From assembly GCF_004349135.1 (NCBI RefSeq), contig NZ_SMFN01000003.1, forward strand, positions 1 to 64,000: DNA of 64,000 nucleotides, written 5' to 3'. The position numbers and the translations under genes are program-made. This stretch comes from Flavobacterium sandaracinum. GTDB lineage: Bacteria; Bacteroidota; Bacteroidia; Flavobacteriales; Flavobacteriaceae. Positions 35,185-43,143 of this stretch are shown here, one piece after another. The notes beneath the pieces were generated by a model, which had not been told where the DNA came from, did no database searches, and saw only the letters and a program-made list of their open reading frames with translations. How positions within the stretch are numbered: the first letter of the stretch is position 1; the number at the start of each line of letters is the position of its first letter.

Positions 35185-36381
35185 TCAAACTCTATCGTCA
35201 AATTCTATTTTATCTACACTATCGATTTTATACAAAGGTTCCTCAATAGGTAATGTAAAATAAAAAGAAGACCCAACTCCTTCTATACTTTCAACCCATA
35301 TTTCGCCATCATTTTTTTCTAAAAATCCTTTCACCAATAACAACCCTATTCCAGCACCTTTGTTATCTTTTCTTGCTTTAGAAAGGGTACTCATTTGTGG
35401 AGTAAAAAGTTTGTCTTGCACCTCCTTGGACATTCCAATCCCAGAATCCTTTATTTGAAAAATCACTTTTTCCGCTTCAATTTTGGCTAAAACGGTAATT
35501 TCCCCTCCTGGTAAGGAATGCTTAATAGCATTAGAAAGTATGTTTTGAAAAACAGAAAGCAACATTTTTGCATCTGCAAAAACACTAATATTGGGCTCGA
35601 TTTCATTATGAAGATTTATGGATTTCAAAGAGGCTGTTTCACGTAAGGAATCAAAAACCTTTTGTACATAAGTAAAAGGCTTAGTTTTTACAGGAGAAAA
35701 CACTTCAGATGCATATTTTACTCTAGCCCACTCTACTAAATTATCTAGCATATTTAGCTCATCTACTGCAGTTTTATGAAGTAAATCAAGTATTTCTTTT
35801 GCTTTCTTGGATTCTAATCGATCAAAATTTGTTTTCAAATATTCTGCCGACCCTATAATTCCAGATAATGGACTTCTTAAATCATGAGATACAATTGCAA
35901 GTACATTTTCTTTGTGTCCATTAAGATCTTCCAGTTCTTTTACATATTTCTTTATGGCATCCTCTGATTTCTTTCGCTCCGTAAGATCACGCAAAATTTT
36001 AACGTATCCCAACCTTTCTCCATCAATACCGATAAGCGGAAAAACCAAACCGTAAGCATAAAACACTTCCTTGTCCTTACAAATATGCCATCTATTGTCT
36101 GTTGCTCTCCCCTCTGATAGCGCAGCTTGAATTTCCGTTTGAGGAATACCATTTTTTATGTCTTGTTCCGTGAAAATTATATCAAAACTTTCCCCTATAA
36201 TTTCATCCGCTTCATAACCAAAAATTTTTGCAGCTCCAGAACTCCAACTATTTATTATAAATTCATTATCAAGAGTGAAAATCGAATAATCTTGTAAACT
36301 ATCTATTATTTGGCTATAAAACTCAGCAGTTGGAATGTATTTACTTTTAAGAATTTTAGTATTTATTTTCTCGTTTTTCAT
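35185..36381 (-). CDS. PAS-domain sensor histidine kinase (cytoplasmic)
   Basis: This 398-residue kinase has no membrane segment. A PAS domain at about 20-135 (IIDSLQDYSIFTLDNEFIINSWSSGAAKIFGYEADEIIG region) with a short PAC extension precedes a HisKA dimerisation domain whose phospho-acceptor is His166 (AIVSHDLRSPLSGIIGS), and an ATPase domain with N box near LSNAIKHS and G boxes DSGIGMSKE and NKGAGIGLLLVKGF. No response regulator gene is adjacent, so it is an orphan kinase whose partner is elsewhere. The stimulus, probably a cytosolic ligand or redox signal, is not predictable. Confidence 0.93.
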   Translation of the reverse strand: MKNEKINTKILKSKYIPTAEFYSQIIDSLQDYSIFTLDNEFIINSWSSGAAKIFGYEADEIIGESFDIIFTEQDIKNGIPQTEIQAALSEGRATDNRWHICKDKEVFYAYGLVFPLIGIDGERLGYVKILRDLTERKKSEDAIKKYVKELEDLNGHKENVLAIVSHDLRSPLSGIIGSAEYLKTNFDRLESKKAKEILDLLHKTAVDELNMLDNLVEWARVKYASEVFSPVKTKPFTYVQKVFDSLRETASLKSINLHNEIEPNISVFADAKMLLSVFQNILSNAIKHSLPGGEITVLAKIEAEKVIFQIKDSGIGMSKEVQDKLFTPQMSTLSKARKDNKGAGIGLLLVKGFLEKNDGEIWVESIEGVGSSFYFTLPIEEPLYKIDSVDKIEFDDRV

Positions 36382-36659
36382 TAAATTATGTAAATAATAT
36401 TTAAAATTTTGAAAGCTTATTATTAATTGATTTGACTATCAAAGGCGTTCAAAGATAGACAAAAGAAAATACCATTGCTTTAATACCAAGAATATAAAAC
36501 CTAACGGGTCAATATAGACTGAAATAGCTATTCTATTAATCTAATGAATCATAAAATTCACAATAATTTATTTGATGACAAAACATGATGTTATTCTTTT
36601 TTACTAGGTTCAAACCGATAGTGAACGAGCTACAATCACACGAAACTTTAATCCACAAA
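36382..36659. other. Intergenic region upstream of the histidine kinase
   Basis: Roughly 280 bp between the kinase start and the tRNA-His terminator, AT-rich, with no coding frame recognised. It should hold the promoter of the kinase gene, but no full -7 match was identified. Confidence 0.3.
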
Positions 36660-36687
36660 AAAAGCCTCTCATTTCTGAGAGGCTTTT
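36660..36687 (-). terminator. Intrinsic terminator of tRNA-His
   Basis: AAAAGCCTCTCA and TGAGAGGCTTTT form a perfect 12-bp stem around TTTC, followed on the minus strand by a run of T. It lies 9 bp beyond the tRNA 3' end. Confidence 0.88.
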
Positions 36688-36695
36688 GCTTTCTG

Positions 36696-36770
36696 GGTGG
36701 GAGACGGGGCTCGAACCCGCGACCCTCGGTACCACAAACCGATGCTCTAACCAACTGAGCTACAACCACC
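36696..36770 (-). tRNA. tRNA-His (anticodon GTG)
   Basis: On the minus strand the D arm (GCTC AGTTGGTTA GAGC), anticodon arm (TCGGT TTGTGGT ACCGA) and T arm (GCGGG TTCGAGC CCCGT) are all well formed. The anticodon loop TTGTGGT gives GTG, histidine. An extra G at the 5' end (36770) opposite C at 36696 is the G-1:C73 identity pair of histidine tRNA. The acceptor stem reads GTGGTTG against CTCCCAC, so positions 5:68 and 6:67 do not pair (T-C and T-T). The 3' CCA is not fully encoded. Confidence 0.95.
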
Positions 36771-36844
36771 ATTTGCTTAGCGGTGGCAAATATACAACAT
36801 AAGTTTACTTCTGCAAATATTTTTTTTAAAAAATTACATGAAAT

Positions 36845-37561
36845 TTACATCAAATCGCCTAAGCTATTGACTGCCAAATATCTTTCTACAGTAAAACCTT
36901 CGGCATGTTCTACTCCTGTGAGCCGTCCTAAATCTCTAGAACGATAATTCAAGCTTTCGAAGAAGTTTTTACTCGTTATTGGAGACTCCGGCTCATTAGA
37001 ATTTGCATCATAAAATTGAGAACCATACGCCAAAATAGATTCGATTTTTTTATCCGTGAAACCTGTAATATCAACTACAAAATCCGGTTCTATGTTTTTC
37101 CACTGAATATAATGATAGACGATTTTAGGTCGCCAAGCCTTTTGTTGCTCTCCTTCCAATTCAGTTTCTATCTTCATTAATCCAGATAAAAAACAAGCAT
37201 CTGAAACCAAATTGCTTCCTTTAGCATGATCAATATGTCGATCATCAATTGCATTACACAAAACAATTTCTGGCTGGTATTTCCGAATCATTTTTATGAT
37301 TTCCAATTGATGCTTTTCGTCATTGACAAAAAAACCATCTCGCATCTCTAAATTTTCACGTGCTGAAACTCCCAAAATTTTTGCAGCAGCATGAGCTTCC
37401 TGATCCCTAATTTCAGCTGAACCTCGAGTTCCTAATTCCCCGCGGGTCAAATCAATAATTCCAACTGTTTTTCCTAACGAGATTTCTTTTAAAATGGTTC
37501 CTGCACAACCTAATTCCACATCATCAGGATGCGCACCAAAAGCCAGTATATCTAATTTCAT
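36845..37561 (-). CDS. bshB1: Bacillithiol biosynthesis N-acetylglucosaminyl-malate deacetylase
   Basis: The 238-residue enzyme of the LmbE/PIG-L family removes the acetyl group of GlcNAc-malate, the second step of bacillithiol synthesis. The zinc motif AHPDDVE with His11, Asp13 and Asp14 opens the protein (MKLDILAFGAHPDDVELGCAG), and DDRHIDHAKGSNLV supplies the third ligand. DLTRGELGTRGSAEIRDQEA is close to Bacillus BshB1. It follows the menaquinone genes menF and the thioesterase on the same strand with a 52-bp gap, though pathway linkage is not apparent. Confidence 0.92.
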   Translation of the reverse strand: MKLDILAFGAHPDDVELGCAGTILKEISLGKTVGIIDLTRGELGTRGSAEIRDQEAHAAAKILGVSARENLEMRDGFFVNDEKHQLEIIKMIRKYQPEIVLCNAIDDRHIDHAKGSNLVSDACFLSGLMKIETELEGEQQKAWRPKIVYHYIQWKNIEPDFVVDITGFTDKKIESILAYGSQFYDANSNEPESPITSKNFFESLNYRSRDLGRLTGVEHAEGFTVERYLAVNSLGDLM

Positions 37562-37613
37562 TTTATTTGTTTTTTTTAATATAGAAACTTACTAATTATC
37601 TAAACCAAATCTT

Positions 37614-38693
37614 TTACAACACTTGTTTCATTGTAGCAGATTTATTCACGCTTTCCTTCCATTCATTTTCTGGAATACTATCTTTTGTAATACCGCAGCC
37701 TAAATACAAATGCGCTTGGGTGATTGCATGTTTAGAATCCTCTTTGATTTGCATGCATCGCAAATTCACATATAAATCTGATTTTATTTCTCCAGAATTA
37801 AATCCTTCTTTGTTTAATTCACCTAAAAAACCGGTATAATATTCTCGGTCATAGCCTTCATTTTCTAAAATAAAATTTTTAGCGACTTCCTTAGGTAATC
37901 CACATACGGCAGGCGTTGGGTGTAAAACGGAAACAACTTCTTTCAAGGTTGAATGCTCATTAATTACACCTTCAATGTCTGTTTTAATGTGTGCTAAAGT
38001 TCCAGCTTGTGCAGTATACGGACTAGATACAGCTACTTCTGAAGTCAAATCCTTTAAATTATTCAAAATAAAATCAGTAACAAACTGCTGTTCTTCTATT
38101 TCCTTTTTTTCCCAAACTACTTCTTTTGCAGGCTGAATTTTTTGCGTACCCGCTAATGACATTGTATAAAAAGTATCTGAATTGGCCTTCAGTAATCGCT
38201 CCGGTGAAGCGCCCATCCATAAACCTATTTTGGGATGAAACCAGCAATAGCAAAAAGCAGTAGGATAATTTTGAATTAATTTTTCGAAAATTGAAACTAA
38301 ATCAAAATTTGACACATTGACAATTTCTTCCCGAGACACTACTACTTTTTTCAAAGTACCTTTTGCAATAGCATCAATTCCCTTTTGTACAAGCCCTTCA
38401 AAATGTTCTTTAGCTTGAATATCTTCTGAATCTATACAATCCAAAGCATTATTTTCATCAGAAGAAGGCACTAGTGTTTCCCATTTTACCGACTGATTTC
38501 TGGGAATCAATATCATCTGGTTTCCTTCAAAAGGAGCGAAAACAAATCCAGTCTCTTCAAAATTCTCGGAAAAATATAAGTGATCGTTATTTTGAAAAAA
38601 ACCAACTAATTTAATATTATTTGGTTTTCGGTACAATACAAAAGGTAAATTTTGAGCTTTTTGTTGCTTTACTTTTATAAAAAAATCAATCAT
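37614..38693 (-). CDS. menF: Isochorismate synthase (chorismate-binding family)
   Basis: The 359-residue enzyme converts chorismate to isochorismate, the first committed step to menaquinone (or a siderophore). The chorismate-binding domain fills the C-terminal two thirds, with MGASPERLLKANSDTFYTMSLAGT, HPTPAVCGLPKEVAKNFI, EGYDREYYTGFLGE and a final YLGCGITKDSIPENEWKES. The short N-terminal part is typical of bacterial MenF. The adjacent hotdog thioesterase gene, which could be the DHNA-CoA thioesterase MenI, supports a menaquinone role. Confidence 0.9.
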   Translation of the reverse strand: MIDFFIKVKQQKAQNLPFVLYRKPNNIKLVGFFQNNDHLYFSENFEETGFVFAPFEGNQMILIPRNQSVKWETLVPSSDENNALDCIDSEDIQAKEHFEGLVQKGIDAIAKGTLKKVVVSREEIVNVSNFDLVSIFEKLIQNYPTAFCYCWFHPKIGLWMGASPERLLKANSDTFYTMSLAGTQKIQPAKEVVWEKKEIEEQQFVTDFILNNLKDLTSEVAVSSPYTAQAGTLAHIKTDIEGVINEHSTLKEVVSVLHPTPAVCGLPKEVAKNFILENEGYDREYYTGFLGELNKEGFNSGEIKSDLYVNLRCMQIKEDSKHAITQAHLYLGCGITKDSIPENEWKESVNKSATMKQVL

Positions 38694-38819
38694 AGCTACT
38701 GTTTAAAAATATAAATTTCATTGAAAATAAGGGCTTTATCATCTGCTAGATTTTTGTCAAAACCATTTTAGTACTTTTCCTAAAATTTTTTTTTGACTTA
38801 AGTCACAAATAAAAAGGAA

Positions 38820-39257
38820 CTATTTATCTCCGCTTTTTCTTTTTGGCAAAATCATATTGGTTAATTTGCAAAGCGAAATTAAAGCATTCTTTTCATCTGT
38901 AATTCGTATTTCCCAAAGGTGAATGCTTCTCCCCTTGTGGACAATCTTAGCGGTTGCCGTTACAATTCCGTCTCGTTTTGCTTTCAAATGATTGGCTGAA
39001 ATTTCAATTCCGCGCACCTCGCTTAGTTCGGAATTTACATAAAGCATTGAAGCGGCACTGCCTACACTTTCTGCTAAAGCTACGGATGCGCCACCATGTA
39101 ATAATCCCATGGGCTGATGTACAGAAGGATTCACAGGCATTGTTGCAACCAGAAAATCTTCTCCTGCGTCAGTATATTCAATACCTAGTGTTTGCATTAA
39201 GGTGTTTTTAGAAACTTGATTGCAATATTGAAGTATTTTTTCTTTGTCGAATGTCAT
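38820..39257 (-). CDS. Hotdog-fold acyl-CoA thioesterase (possible MenI)
   Basis: This 145-residue protein has the PaaI-type hotdog motif PMGLLHGGASVALAESVGSAAS, in which the glutamate near residue 68 is the usual catalytic residue. The family hydrolyses aryl- or acyl-CoA thioesters. Because isochorismate synthase is encoded 126 bp downstream on the same strand, 1,4-dihydroxy-2-naphthoyl-CoA hydrolysis in menaquinone synthesis is the likeliest role, but phenylacetate-type thioesterases look similar. Confidence 0.82.
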   Translation of the reverse strand: MTFDKEKILQYCNQVSKNTLMQTLGIEYTDAGEDFLVATMPVNPSVHQPMGLLHGGASVALAESVGSAASMLYVNSELSEVRGIEISANHLKAKRDGIVTATAKIVHKGRSIHLWEIRITDEKNALISLCKLTNMILPKRKSGDK

Positions 39258-39372
39258 GTTTTTGTCTTTAAAAATGTAAAAATAAATAAAAGATAAGTCA
39301 CAAAACAGTTATTACAATTGTTATTCTGATTTCAAAATAGATTTTTCCTATTTTTACAAAAAATACAACCAG

Positions 39373-40899
39373 ATGCGTTACAAAATAGTCTTGCTTTTTA
39401 TCGGAATAGTGCTTTCTATTTGTTCCTGTCGTTCCGATTTTGAGACTGTAGCAAGTACTGGAGATTTGGAGTTTTCCAAAGACACGATCTATCTCGACAC
39501 TGTTTTCACTAACATTGGCTCCAGCACATATAGGCTCAAAGTGTACAATAAAAGCAAGAATGACATTACCATTCCGACAATTAAATTAGGAAAAGGTTTG
39601 AATTCTAAATACCGATTGACCGTTGACGGAATGCAGGGAACAGAAGGGAAAATTTTTAACAATGTAGACCTTTTAGCCAAAGACAGTTTGTATATTTTCA
39701 TAGAAACTACCGCTAATATTGCAGATGCTACTCCAACCGATTTTTTATACACCGATCAAATTCAGTTTGACAGTGGCGAAAACCTACAAAATATTGAACT
39801 AGTAACACTGATTCAAGATGCTGTTTTCTTGTATCCAAAGCGTTTTGCAGATGGAACTACGGAAACACTTCCTGTTGGAAACCAAGATATAGATGGTTTT
39901 TATCTGGATGAAAATGATCCTGTAAATGGAAATGAATTGCAGTTTACCAATGACAAACCGTATGTGATTTATGGCTATGCAGCAGTTCCTTCGAATAAAA
40001 CGGCCACTTTTGAGGCTGGAACTCGAGTGCATTTCCATGCTAACTCTGGACTTATTGTAGCCAATAATGCCTCCATCAATATTAATGGAACACTTTCAAC
40101 AACAGATAAACTAGAAAACGAAGTCATTTTTGAAGGCGATCGTTTAGAACCAGATTTTTCAAATGTACCGGGACAATGGGGAGCCATTTGGTTCACTGAT
40201 GGCAGTACCAATAATACAATTAATCACCTCACAATTAAAAATGCAACGATTGGGTTGTTGATTCAAAACAATGATGGCACAACAGTTTTTATCAAAAATA
40301 CCCAAATCTACAATTGTAGCAACTACGGAATTTTGGCGCAGACCGCAAAAATAAATGGAGAAAACATAGCCATCAATAATGCCGGATTAGCTAGTTTAGC
40401 CTGCACTTACGGCGGAAATTATTCGTTTACCCACTCCACTTTCAATAATAATTGGAACAGCTCGAAACAAGTGGCGGTTTTGGTTAGCAATTATATTTTG
40501 GGAGCAGTTCCAGAGGTAAAAGATTTAACCGCTGCCACGTTTAATAACTGTATAATTTATGGTTCGTACTCAAACGAAATGAGCTTAACCAAAAAAACGG
40601 GAGCCGCTTTTGAATACCAATTTAACAATTGCCTGATTAAATTTGATAACGTATCCAATCAATTTACAACCAATCCCGATTATCAATTCAACACGGATAC
40701 GACACATTACAATGCCATAATTTTGAACAAGGATCCAAAATTCTTCAATGTATCTCAGAATAAGTTCAATATTGATCAAACTTCAGCCGCTTTCGCAAAA
40801 GGGAATTCGGCATATCTGATTCCGTTAGACATTACGGGAAATACTAGGACTTTACCACCTGATTTGGGAGCGTATCAAAACAAAGTTTTTCCAAAATAA
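39373..40899 (+). CDS. Right-handed beta-helix lipoprotein of unknown function
   Basis: This 508-residue protein is exported as a lipoprotein; the signal ends IGIVLSICSCRSD with Cys17 or Cys19 as the likely lipidation site. The N-terminal 150 residues are beta-rich with an immunoglobulin-like look (GDLEFSKDTIYLDTVFTNIGSSTYRLKVYN). From about 205 to 480 there are repeated Asn-rich turns typical of parallel beta-helix folds (INGTLSTTDKLENEVIFEGD, HLTIKNATIGLLIQNNDGTTVFIKN). No catalytic residues of polysaccharide lyases were recognised. It is upstream of the nuclease pair but separated by a promoter. Confidence 0.8.
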   Translation: MRYKIVLLFIGIVLSICSCRSDFETVASTGDLEFSKDTIYLDTVFTNIGSSTYRLKVYNKSKNDITIPTIKLGKGLNSKYRLTVDGMQGTEGKIFNNVDLLAKDSLYIFIETTANIADATPTDFLYTDQIQFDSGENLQNIELVTLIQDAVFLYPKRFADGTTETLPVGNQDIDGFYLDENDPVNGNELQFTNDKPYVIYGYAAVPSNKTATFEAGTRVHFHANSGLIVANNASININGTLSTTDKLENEVIFEGDRLEPDFSNVPGQWGAIWFTDGSTNNTINHLTIKNATIGLLIQNNDGTTVFIKNTQIYNCSNYGILAQTAKINGENIAINNAGLASLACTYGGNYSFTHSTFNNNWNSSKQVAVLVSNYILGAVPEVKDLTAATFNNCIIYGSYSNEMSLTKKTGAAFEYQFNNCLIKFDNVSNQFTTNPDYQFNTDTTHYNAIILNKDPKFFNVSQNKFNIDQTSAAFAKGNSAYLIPLDITGNTRTLPPDLGAYQNKVFPK

Positions 40900-40990
40900 A
40901 CTAATCTAAATTAGAGCATCCTAACTATTTAAAATTAAAAAAACTTGAATAAATTAAACATTTAGTAACATCCGATGTCAATTTAAATAG

Positions 40991-40998
40991 TAGTTTTG
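40991..40998 (+). promoter_or_regulatory. Candidate -7 box of the first endonuclease gene
   Basis: TAGTTTTG matches TAnnTTTG. It overlaps a TTG that could be misread as an upstream start (40996), so the ATG at 41062 is the better start, with a leader of about 55 bases. Confidence 0.5.
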
Positions 40999-41061
40999 AA
41001 AAATTTTTTCACATATAAATTCAAACCCTTTTTTAAAACCAAATTAATCCATTATCAGACT

Positions 41062-42837
41062 ATGAAACAAATCTACTCGCTACTCTTTTTATTTCTTTTT
41101 GCAGCAGGTTTTGCACAAGCACCAACCGGCTATTACACAAATGCCACAGGAACTGGTTATACATTGAAAACTCAATTGTACAATATTATAAAAGACCATA
41201 CAGTTCTTAGCTATGGCGATTTATATGTTACCTATGAAACATCAGATATTGATAATTTCTTTGAAAAAGATGGTTCGGTTTTAGACATGTATTCGGAAAA
41301 TCCAACCGGAACGGATCCATACACTTATAGCATTGCAACTACGCAGCGATGCGGAAGTAGTGGTTACGCCAAAGAGGGAGATTGTTACAATAGAGAACAC
41401 ATCATACCACAATCCATATTTAGCCAAGCATCACCGATGGTCTCTGATGCGCATTTTATTACTCCTACTGACGGAGAAGTAAATGGAATAAGGAATAATT
41501 ATCCGCATTCAGTAGTAGCGATCGCTACTCAAACTACTTTAAACGGAAGTAAACTTGGAACTAGTACAACTGCTGGATATTCAGGTCTTGTTTTTGAACC
41601 AATTGATGAATTCAAAGGGGATATTGCCAGAATGTATTTCTATTTTGCAACTCGTTATGAAAATACAGTTGCCGGATACAATTACCCAATGTTCAATAAT
41701 TCAACTAATAAAGTATTTACCACAGCATTTCTAAATCAATTGTTGGCTTGGCACAATCAAGATCCAGTAAGTGCTAGAGAAATTACGCGCAACAACGCCA
41801 TTTATGCACGTCAAAATAATAGGAATCCATTTATTGACAATCCTGATTATGTAACAGCTATTTGGAAAACAGAAGTAGTTGATACGGAAGCTCCAACTGC
41901 TGTGACAAACTTAACTGTAACTGAGACTACCGCTAACACTGCAACCTTAACTTGGACTGCTGCTACAGACAATGTAGCCGTTACCGGTTATGATGTGTAT
42001 GTAAACGGCACTTTAAAATCAACAGAAACTGGATTAACAGCCATTGTAAATGGTTTAGCAGCTTCAACTACTTATTCCTTTTCTATCATTGCCAGAGATG
42101 CCGAAAGAAATTCTTCATTAGCCAGTAACATTGCTGAGGGAACTACTAAAGCTCCTGCTGCCGGCACAACTTCTTGTGCATCTGAAGATTTTCAAACTAT
42201 GCCACCTAATGCCAGTTCTTATGCAACACAAACTTGGACTAATGCTGGAATAACATGGACCGCTGTGGATTCCCGTACCGACCAAACATTGAATTCAAGA
42301 GCAATAACAATACGAAATGGCTCTCTTACCTCTTCGTCTGTTGCTAATGGCATCAAGGATTTAACAGTTACTACCCAACTTGTTTTTTCTGGAACCGCAG
42401 GATCATTTAAGCTTAATGTTAATGGAATTGAAGTTGGGACCATACCTTATAGTGCAACGGCGACTACTACAACTATTTCAGGAATAAATGTCACCGGTGA
42501 TGTAATCATTAGCATCACAGGTAACAGTAGCACATCAAATCGTGTAAAATTTGACGACCTTTCTTGGACATGCTCTGCCTCACTTAACGTTAATGAATTA
42601 GAAACAAACAGTTTTAATATCTATCCAAATCCATCAAATGGAAATGTAAAATTAAATTTAGAAAATTCAAATGAAAAATATTCTGTTCAAGTGTTTTCAG
42701 TATTAGGACAAAAAGTATTTGAAAAAGAATATACAAACAGTTCTTCTGCTACTATCAACAATCTTCAGAAAGGAGTTTACCTAGTTAAAATAACAACCGA
42801 CACAAAATCAGTTACTAAAAAACTTATTGTAAACTAG
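41062..42837 (+). CDS. Secreted endonuclease I-type nuclease with fibronectin III and T9SS domains
   Basis: The start at 41062 (591 residues) gives a clean signal peptide, MKQIYSLLFLFLFAAGFAQ. The endonuclease I domain (about 20-285) has the beta-beta-metal-like motif GDCYNREHIIPQSIF with His113 as general base, and FKGDIARMYFYFATRYE. A fibronectin type III domain follows at about 293-380, then a beta-rich domain with two Cys (about 385-510), and a type A T9SS sorting domain in the last 75 residues (FNIYPNPSNGNVKLN; GQKVFEKEY; KGVYLVKITT). It is probably secreted to scavenge extracellular DNA. A close paralogue follows at 43144. Confidence 0.93.
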   Translation: MKQIYSLLFLFLFAAGFAQAPTGYYTNATGTGYTLKTQLYNIIKDHTVLSYGDLYVTYETSDIDNFFEKDGSVLDMYSENPTGTDPYTYSIATTQRCGSSGYAKEGDCYNREHIIPQSIFSQASPMVSDAHFITPTDGEVNGIRNNYPHSVVAIATQTTLNGSKLGTSTTAGYSGLVFEPIDEFKGDIARMYFYFATRYENTVAGYNYPMFNNSTNKVFTTAFLNQLLAWHNQDPVSAREITRNNAIYARQNNRNPFIDNPDYVTAIWKTEVVDTEAPTAVTNLTVTETTANTATLTWTAATDNVAVTGYDVYVNGTLKSTETGLTAIVNGLAASTTYSFSIIARDAERNSSLASNIAEGTTKAPAAGTTSCASEDFQTMPPNASSYATQTWTNAGITWTAVDSRTDQTLNSRAITIRNGSLTSSSVANGIKDLTVTTQLVFSGTAGSFKLNVNGIEVGTIPYSATATTTTISGINVTGDVIISITGNSSTSNRVKFDDLSWTCSASLNVNELETNSFNIYPNPSNGNVKLNLENSNEKYSVQVFSVLGQKVFEKEYTNSSSATINNLQKGVYLVKITTDTKSVTKKLIVN

Positions 42838-42860
42838 TTTAAAAATTGAAATACTCATTT

Positions 42861-42887
42861 AAAGCGGCAATTATTGCCGCTTTTTTT
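42861..42887 (+). terminator. Intrinsic terminator after the first endonuclease gene
   Basis: AAAGCGGCAA and TTGCCGCTTT form a 10-bp stem with a TTA loop followed by seven T residues. A closely similar hairpin ends the paralogous gene at 44981-45008, suggesting that the terminator was copied with the gene. Confidence 0.9.
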
Positions 42888-43056
42888 GTTCTTATTTTTT
42901 CGAAAAAACATTTCAATCCAATACAAAAGACCTACCTCACTTTTGTATCTATTTTTTTTCCAAAACGATAACTAATTTTCTCAAAATGTTAATAATTATG
43001 TTAAGAAAAACATAATTATATTCACAATTTCTTAACACGAAACATCTTTAAAGTTA

Positions 43057-43064
43057 TAAATTTG
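43057..43064 (+). promoter_or_regulatory. Candidate -7 box of the second endonuclease gene
   Basis: TAAATTTG matches TAnnTTTG; the leader would be about 70 bases before the ATG at 43144. Confidence 0.45.
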
Positions 43065-43143
43065 TGCGTCTTAAGTACTTAAAATATACAAACCTGTTTT
43101 AAAAATCTGAGATTAACCCCAAAAACCAAAACAAATTTAAATT

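Larger units (their letters stand above)
42838..43143. other. 306-bp spacer between the paralogous nuclease genes
   Basis: Contains the terminator of the first nuclease (42861-42887) and the promoter of the second (43057-43064). The remainder is AT-rich with no coding frame. Confidence 0.5.

Noticed and set aside
36536-36772. 78-codon minus-strand frame across the tRNA-His gene
   Set aside because: Its start is the tRNA read as codons and its end is AT-rich spacer; the tRNA explains the sequence.
40996-41061. Upstream TTG start for the first nuclease
   Set aside because: It overlaps the -7 promoter box, and the ATG at 41062 gives a proper signal peptide.
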